Source: CAXBMB01 sp052078155 (GTDB taxonomy: Bacteria; Pseudomonadota; Alphaproteobacteria; Kiloniellales; DSM-21159). From it: a stretch of DNA of 64,000 nt. Under the pieces are notes generated by a model. It was not told where the DNA came from. It did no database searches and saw nothing but the letters and a program-made list of their open reading frames with translations. Shown here in pieces: positions 60,803-64,000 of this stretch. Each line of letters starts with the position of its first letter. Position 1 is the first letter of the stretch. The position numbers and the translations under genes were made by a program. Location of the stretch: NCBI GenBank assembly GCA_052078155.1, contig JBQJBP010000001.1, positions 1,612,001 through 1,676,000 of the forward strand, given 5' to 3'.

Positions 60803-62197
60803 TCATGTAAAGGCAGGGTCGGCCAGAACTTGTCGCGGGCTGAAGCGGATGCTTCCCCCAGCAAACAGATTCTGCTCCTGTCGATACTCCAAGTGGGGCA
60901 CAACAAGCAATGAATCAAGATGCCGAACGGCAGGAAGAGTCACCGCTGCGGCTTGCGGAATTGGGCCTTTTCGCAAGCCAGGTGACCTGGCCACGAGCTG
61001 CCGCCAGCCATCTTCCCCCAAGCAAGAGATTGAAAAGGCGCGATTTTTTCCCACCGCCCCCCAATGCAGCTTCTCCAGATTGACCGCAAAACGGCCATCC
61101 CACAGGCCTTTTTCCCCAGGCAAAAACTTTGCCTCTTTAATCTGCGCTGTTTCACGAACAACCAGCAGCTGCCCGCAGCGCCGGGGCAAAAGGCGGCATC
61201 CGCCCAGGGTCGCTCCCTGCCCTGCTTCTAAGTCTTCTGCCGTTTCATCATGCCGCCAACGAGACAACAAACGCTTAACAGCTGCCTGGCGGGGCGGATA
61301 GAGCGATCCTGACAGGCAGGTCACCAGCCGGGACAAAGCGGCCTGAGCCAAGGGTTCAGGCGCTACCAGCATCTGCTCTAACGCCAGCCAGGCATAACCT
61401 TGCGGGCGCAGATCCACACTGCGGGCCAGCAACTGCGCCAGATGCCGATCCATTTCTCCCCGCAGGCGGCCGTAAAGGTCGGTCAGGTCGGTGATTTGAG
61501 CGCCTGTAAGGCCCACAGCTGAAAGAGGCTGAACGGCCTGCCGCCAGGCCACTCGTTTGTTGCGCCTGTCCTGATTGCTGGGGTCCTCACACCAGCTGAC
61601 CTGCTGCTCATGGAGGTAAGCCTGCAGGCGCTCTTTGGGCAGCGTCAAAAGCGGGCGCAGGTAACAGACGTCTTGCCGACTGCGCCAGGAAGCCATGGCG
61701 GAAAGACCCGTCACGCCGCTGCCCCCGTCCAGGCGTAACAGAAAGGTCTCCGCCTGATCATCCTGATGGTGGGCCACTGCGAGGTACAGAATGCCTGCAT
61801 CCCGGCAGGCCCCTTCCAACAGGTCATAACGTGCCTGACGGGCCGCGACCTGCATGGCCCCTTTCGGCTTGGGGCCCGTCCAGTCCAGCGTCTGAAAAGA
61901 GATGTTCCGGCTGCGGCACAGGCCTGACAGATAGGCCAGCTCGTCGCGGGCTTCCGGTCTTAAGCCGTGATCAACGGCCAACGCCAGAACTGCCCCGCCC
62001 CGGTCCCGGCACCATTGATCCAGCAACAGCAGCAAGGCCAGAGAATCACTGCCCCCAGAAACAGCGCAGGCAAGTCTGGGCGCAGGTCCCAGCGGCCCCA
62101 GCCGTTCCATAAGCTGCTCGAACTCTCCTTGAGTGACGGGCTCACCCGTCTGCGGCGGTAAAGATCGCAAATTGCCTGTCCGAATTTCCAGAGCCAA
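60803..62197 (-). CDS. tilS: tRNA(Ile)-lysidine synthetase
   Basis: A 464-residue N-type ATP pyrophosphatase that converts the wobble cytidine of tRNA-Ile(CAU) to lysidine, giving AUA reading. The PP-loop SGGSDSLALLLLL lies at residue 47, followed by VDHGLRPEARDEL, VAHHQDDQAETFLLRL and the RPLLTLPKERLQAYL region. The C-terminal domain is diverged but of normal length. The start is doubtful: the TTG at 62197 lies inside the terminus of a MITE-like element. An ATG at 62110 would leave 17 residues before the PP-loop and is also plausible. Confidence 0.9.
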   Translation of the reverse strand: MALEIRTGNLRSLPPQTGEPVTQGEFEQLMERLGPLGPAPRLACAVSGGSDSLALLLLLDQWCRDRGGAVLALAVDHGLRPEARDELAYLSGLCRSRNISFQTLDWTGPKPKGAMQVAARQARYDLLEGACRDAGILYLAVAHHQDDQAETFLLRLDGGSGVTGLSAMASWRSRQDVCYLRPLLTLPKERLQAYLHEQQVSWCEDPSNQDRRNKRVAWRQAVQPLSAVGLTGAQITDLTDLYGRLRGEMDRHLAQLLARSVDLRPQGYAWLALEQMLVAPEPLAQAALSRLVTCLSGSLYPPRQAAVKRLLSRWRHDETAEDLEAGQGATLGGCRLLPRRCGQLLVVRETAQIKEAKFLPGEKGLWDGRFAVNLEKLHWGAVGKNRAFSISCLGEDGWRQLVARSPGLRKGPIPQAAAVTLPAVRHLDSLLVVPHLEYRQEQNLFAGGSIRFSPRQVLADPAFT

Positions 62198-62338
62198 AAG
62201 GCTTGAAGTGAAAGCCCTGCGGTGCCTGTAGCCTTTGACCTCTATTCAGCAGGATAGAGGATGAGACACGCTTCAGCTCCAAGCGCTCCAAATCCGATCC
62301 GAGCGCAAAGCGCTGCTAACCAAAACGATCATGCTCCA
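62189..62338 (-). mobile_element. MITE-like element overlapping the tilS start
   Basis: A diverged copy in reverse orientation, about 150 bp. It starts CAGAGCCAAAAGGCTTGAAG, has AGGATAGAGGATGAGACACG in the middle with a short insertion, and ends GCTAACCAAAACGATCATGCTCCA. Its first bases overlap the predicted TTG start of tilS. Confidence 0.65.
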
Positions 62339-62414
62339 GCCGACAGCGCGCAAAGCGCGGTTGCTCTTTGGACACCCTGTCTTCATCACTGGTGCCGGTC
62401 CGGCTGTGATGGGC

Positions 62415-63479
62415 TTAGCAGCCCAGACGCTGGCGTTCCCGCTTGCTGCGGGTAAGCAAAGAGGCCGGGGCATCGGCATAACGCTGTTGCAGGGCCAGGA
62501 AGGTGTCGCAGGCGTCCTGTTTGCGATCCAGATTTCCTAGAGCCATACCGAGCTTAAGCAGGTTGTCCGGTGCTTTCCCACCGTCAGGATACTTTTCAAA
62601 CCCTTCGGCAAAAATGGTGGCAGCCGTCCCGAAGTCGCCCCGCACGTAATAGGTTTCTCCCAGCCAGTACTGAGCGTTGCCAGCCAGTGAATGGGTGGGA
62701 TAGGCGTTCAGGAACCCAACCAGTTCGCCCTCGGCTTTTGACCAATTGGCCTGGCGCAGGGATGAAAAGGCCTGCTGATAGGCATCTTCGGCCGTGGCAG
62801 CCGAAGCGGTCCCTGTGGTCACCGTTTGCGTGTCCACGGTCGCAGTGGTCAGCGGCTGGCTGGCAACCGGTGCACTTTCCACCGGTGCAGCGGTGCCCTG
62901 GCTTATGTAGCCCAGCACCTTTGTTTTGCCGTCATCTGCACCGCCCGTCACCGCTGCAGAGGCCGCCGCCGTTCCCGGCTGGCGTGTTCCCGCAGTTGAA
63001 GTCCCGGTTGTCAAAGCCTGCCCACTGGTTCCGCCAGATTGAGCGACAGGAACCTGACCGCCAGACAGGCGACGATCAATGTCGGCCACCACATCTTCCA
63101 GACGCTGGGACAAGAGATTGAGGCGATGGTTGAGTTCTTCCATCTGACCGGTCATGCCGCGCAGCTGTTCCTCCTGTCGGGACAGGCGCAGGTTCAGACG
63201 TCCCGCCTGATCCGGTGGCAGAGGCGCATCAGATACTGCAGTGGGGGCGCCGGCAGAGGTTCCCGCACCGCCGCCGGTGGCCACCTGACGCTGCAGGTCG
63301 CTGACTTCTCGCTGCAGCCGTGACAGGCGGTCAGACAGGGATTGGAGGGATGTTTCCTGCGCTGCAAGGTCGGACAGGCCGCCGGTTACAGGCAAGGCCA
63401 GGATCAGGGCTGCCAGAGCCACCTGCTGCACAACAGGCTTCAAAGAAACAGAAAGAAAAGAGGACCGGCAGGACAACAT
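62415..63479 (-). CDS. cpoB: CpoB/YbgF, Tol-Pal associated cell division coordinator
   Basis: A 354-residue exported protein. It has a signal peptide (hydrophobic LAALILALPVTGGLSDLAAQ), an N-terminal coiled coil for trimerisation (SLQSLSDRLSRLQREVSDLQ), a Gly/Ala/Thr-rich linker (about residues 120-230) and a C-terminal TPR region (YQQAFSSLRQANWSKAEGEL, GNAQYWLGETYYVRGDFGTA, KLGMALGNLDRKQDACDTF). In E. coli CpoB links peptidoglycan synthesis by PBP1B with Tol-Pal constriction. The ATG at 63479 has GGAG nine bases upstream. pal and tolB usually precede it, but no pal is seen within 500 bases. Confidence 0.9.
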   Translation of the reverse strand: MLSCRSSFLSVSLKPVVQQVALAALILALPVTGGLSDLAAQETSLQSLSDRLSRLQREVSDLQRQVATGGGAGTSAGAPTAVSDAPLPPDQAGRLNLRLSRQEEQLRGMTGQMEELNHRLNLLSQRLEDVVADIDRRLSGGQVPVAQSGGTSGQALTTGTSTAGTRQPGTAAASAAVTGGADDGKTKVLGYISQGTAAPVESAPVASQPLTTATVDTQTVTTGTASAATAEDAYQQAFSSLRQANWSKAEGELVGFLNAYPTHSLAGNAQYWLGETYYVRGDFGTAATIFAEGFEKYPDGGKAPDNLLKLGMALGNLDRKQDACDTFLALQQRYADAPASLLTRSKRERQRLGC

Positions 63480-64000
63480 GTTCAGGGGCTCCAATCGACA
63501 TCTGGAAACGGCAGGATAACCCATCCTTCACCAGATGAGGGTGTCTTTCATCGGCCTGACGAGATCCACGCATCACAGATGCCGCCGGGATCCCGCAGAC
63601 AGCAGGTTAAGTCGTTCTTGTTCAAGCTTTTAAAGGAACCAGAACAAGGGGCAAGAAAAAGCTCTCATTTCCTGCCAGGAAAAGTGCTTTAAGCGTGCTC
63701 CGTTGATGAAGACGCACACTGTCTTTGTCGGCTTCTCTTTGGAATGCAGCGCTCAAAGGAAGCTTCAACAGTTTCTTTGCGCCACCACTCCATCAACTGG
63801 CAGAGAACGAGAAAACTCCGGCCCAGTAGATCACCGGGTCATGGCGAAAATGGGGCCAACGCTGTTGGGTGCCAGTGCGAGAGCCAATTCGGCAGGCAGT
63901 GCCCTCGGCATCATCGCGTGATCGGCTTGGATAGGAGTAATCTGCGTAGGCTCAATGCTTGTCTTATCCTTTGCCCTCTGACAGGGAGGCAAAAGAAAAC
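63480..64000. other. Gene-free stretch upstream of cpoB
   Basis: About 520 bases with no supported gene on either strand. A weak similarity to an element terminus (AGAGCCAATTCGG, 63879-63891) is seen but no body of the element. Holds the cpoB promoter region. Confidence 0.4.

Noticed and set aside
63879..63950. Possible element terminus AGAGCCAATTCGG near the window end
   Set aside because: Only the terminus-like 13 bases match; the internal hairpins are absent.

Overview
The window comes from an alphaproteobacterium, most likely marine and related to Rhodospirillales/Kiloniellales (the order is an inference). The signs are CpdR beside an N-formylglutamate amidohydrolase, the hisZ-purA pair, rluD-rpoH, the run cpoB-tilS-ftsH-folP, a cupin DMSP lyase, and several large RTX proteins. 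Most genes are moderately GC-rich. The exception is an AT-rich islet at about 13.6-14.2 kb that holds a DpnI-like gene.

Layout. 1-1.35 kb: end of a ydbH-ynbE-ydbL envelope operon. 1.7-9 kb: an MDR oxidoreductase, tRNA-Val, an HxlR regulator with two perfect palindromes upstream, a GFA-type zinc protein, cpdR, an N-formylglutamate amidohydrolase, and a LysR/SDR divergent pair. 9.4-16 kb: a lytic transglycosylase, a class V aminotransferase, a PhzF/LysR pair, the DpnI-like gene, a mesaconyl-CoA-hydratase-like protein and the DMSP lyase. 16-28.5 kb: a chemoreceptor, an epoxide-hydrolase-like enzyme, rsmJ, a FAD oxidoreductase, two tandem RTX genes, ltaE, rluD and rpoH. 28.7-39 kb: a 1479-residue RTX protein, a membrane protein with a pseudokinase, purA and hisZ. 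39.5-46.7 kb: a lanthipeptide locus. 46.8-57.1 kb: serA, serC, a SLC13 permease, small metabolic genes, a MocR regulator and thiD. 57.5-63.5 kb: folP, ftsH, tilS and cpoB.

The most striking system is the lanthipeptide locus. A class II synthetase (LanM) carries Cys-Cys-Gly instead of Cys-His-Gly at the cyclase zinc site, as in the promiscuous prochlorosin synthetase ProcM. Divergent to it, after a GNAT-like gene, lies a 456-residue protein built as a short leader plus 24 back-to-back mini-cores. Each core starts with Ser or Thr, ends with a single Cys, and is preceded by an acidic-Leu separator such as ELEA, DLDA or IDL. This reads as one polypeptide carrying some 24 single-ring thioether peptides. 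No dedicated transporter or protease lies in the window.

The second theme is a miniature inverted-repeat element of about 137 bp, with ends TAGAGCATGATCGG and TAGAGTCAAATCGG and a TA target duplication. About fourteen intact, degenerate or partial copies are spread over the window, one of them nested cleanly inside another. Four genes (the MDR oxidoreductase, the large RTX gene, a membrane protein gene and ftsH) end in a TAG formed by the element terminus. This indicates insertion into the TA of stop codons, where the stop is rebuilt automatically.
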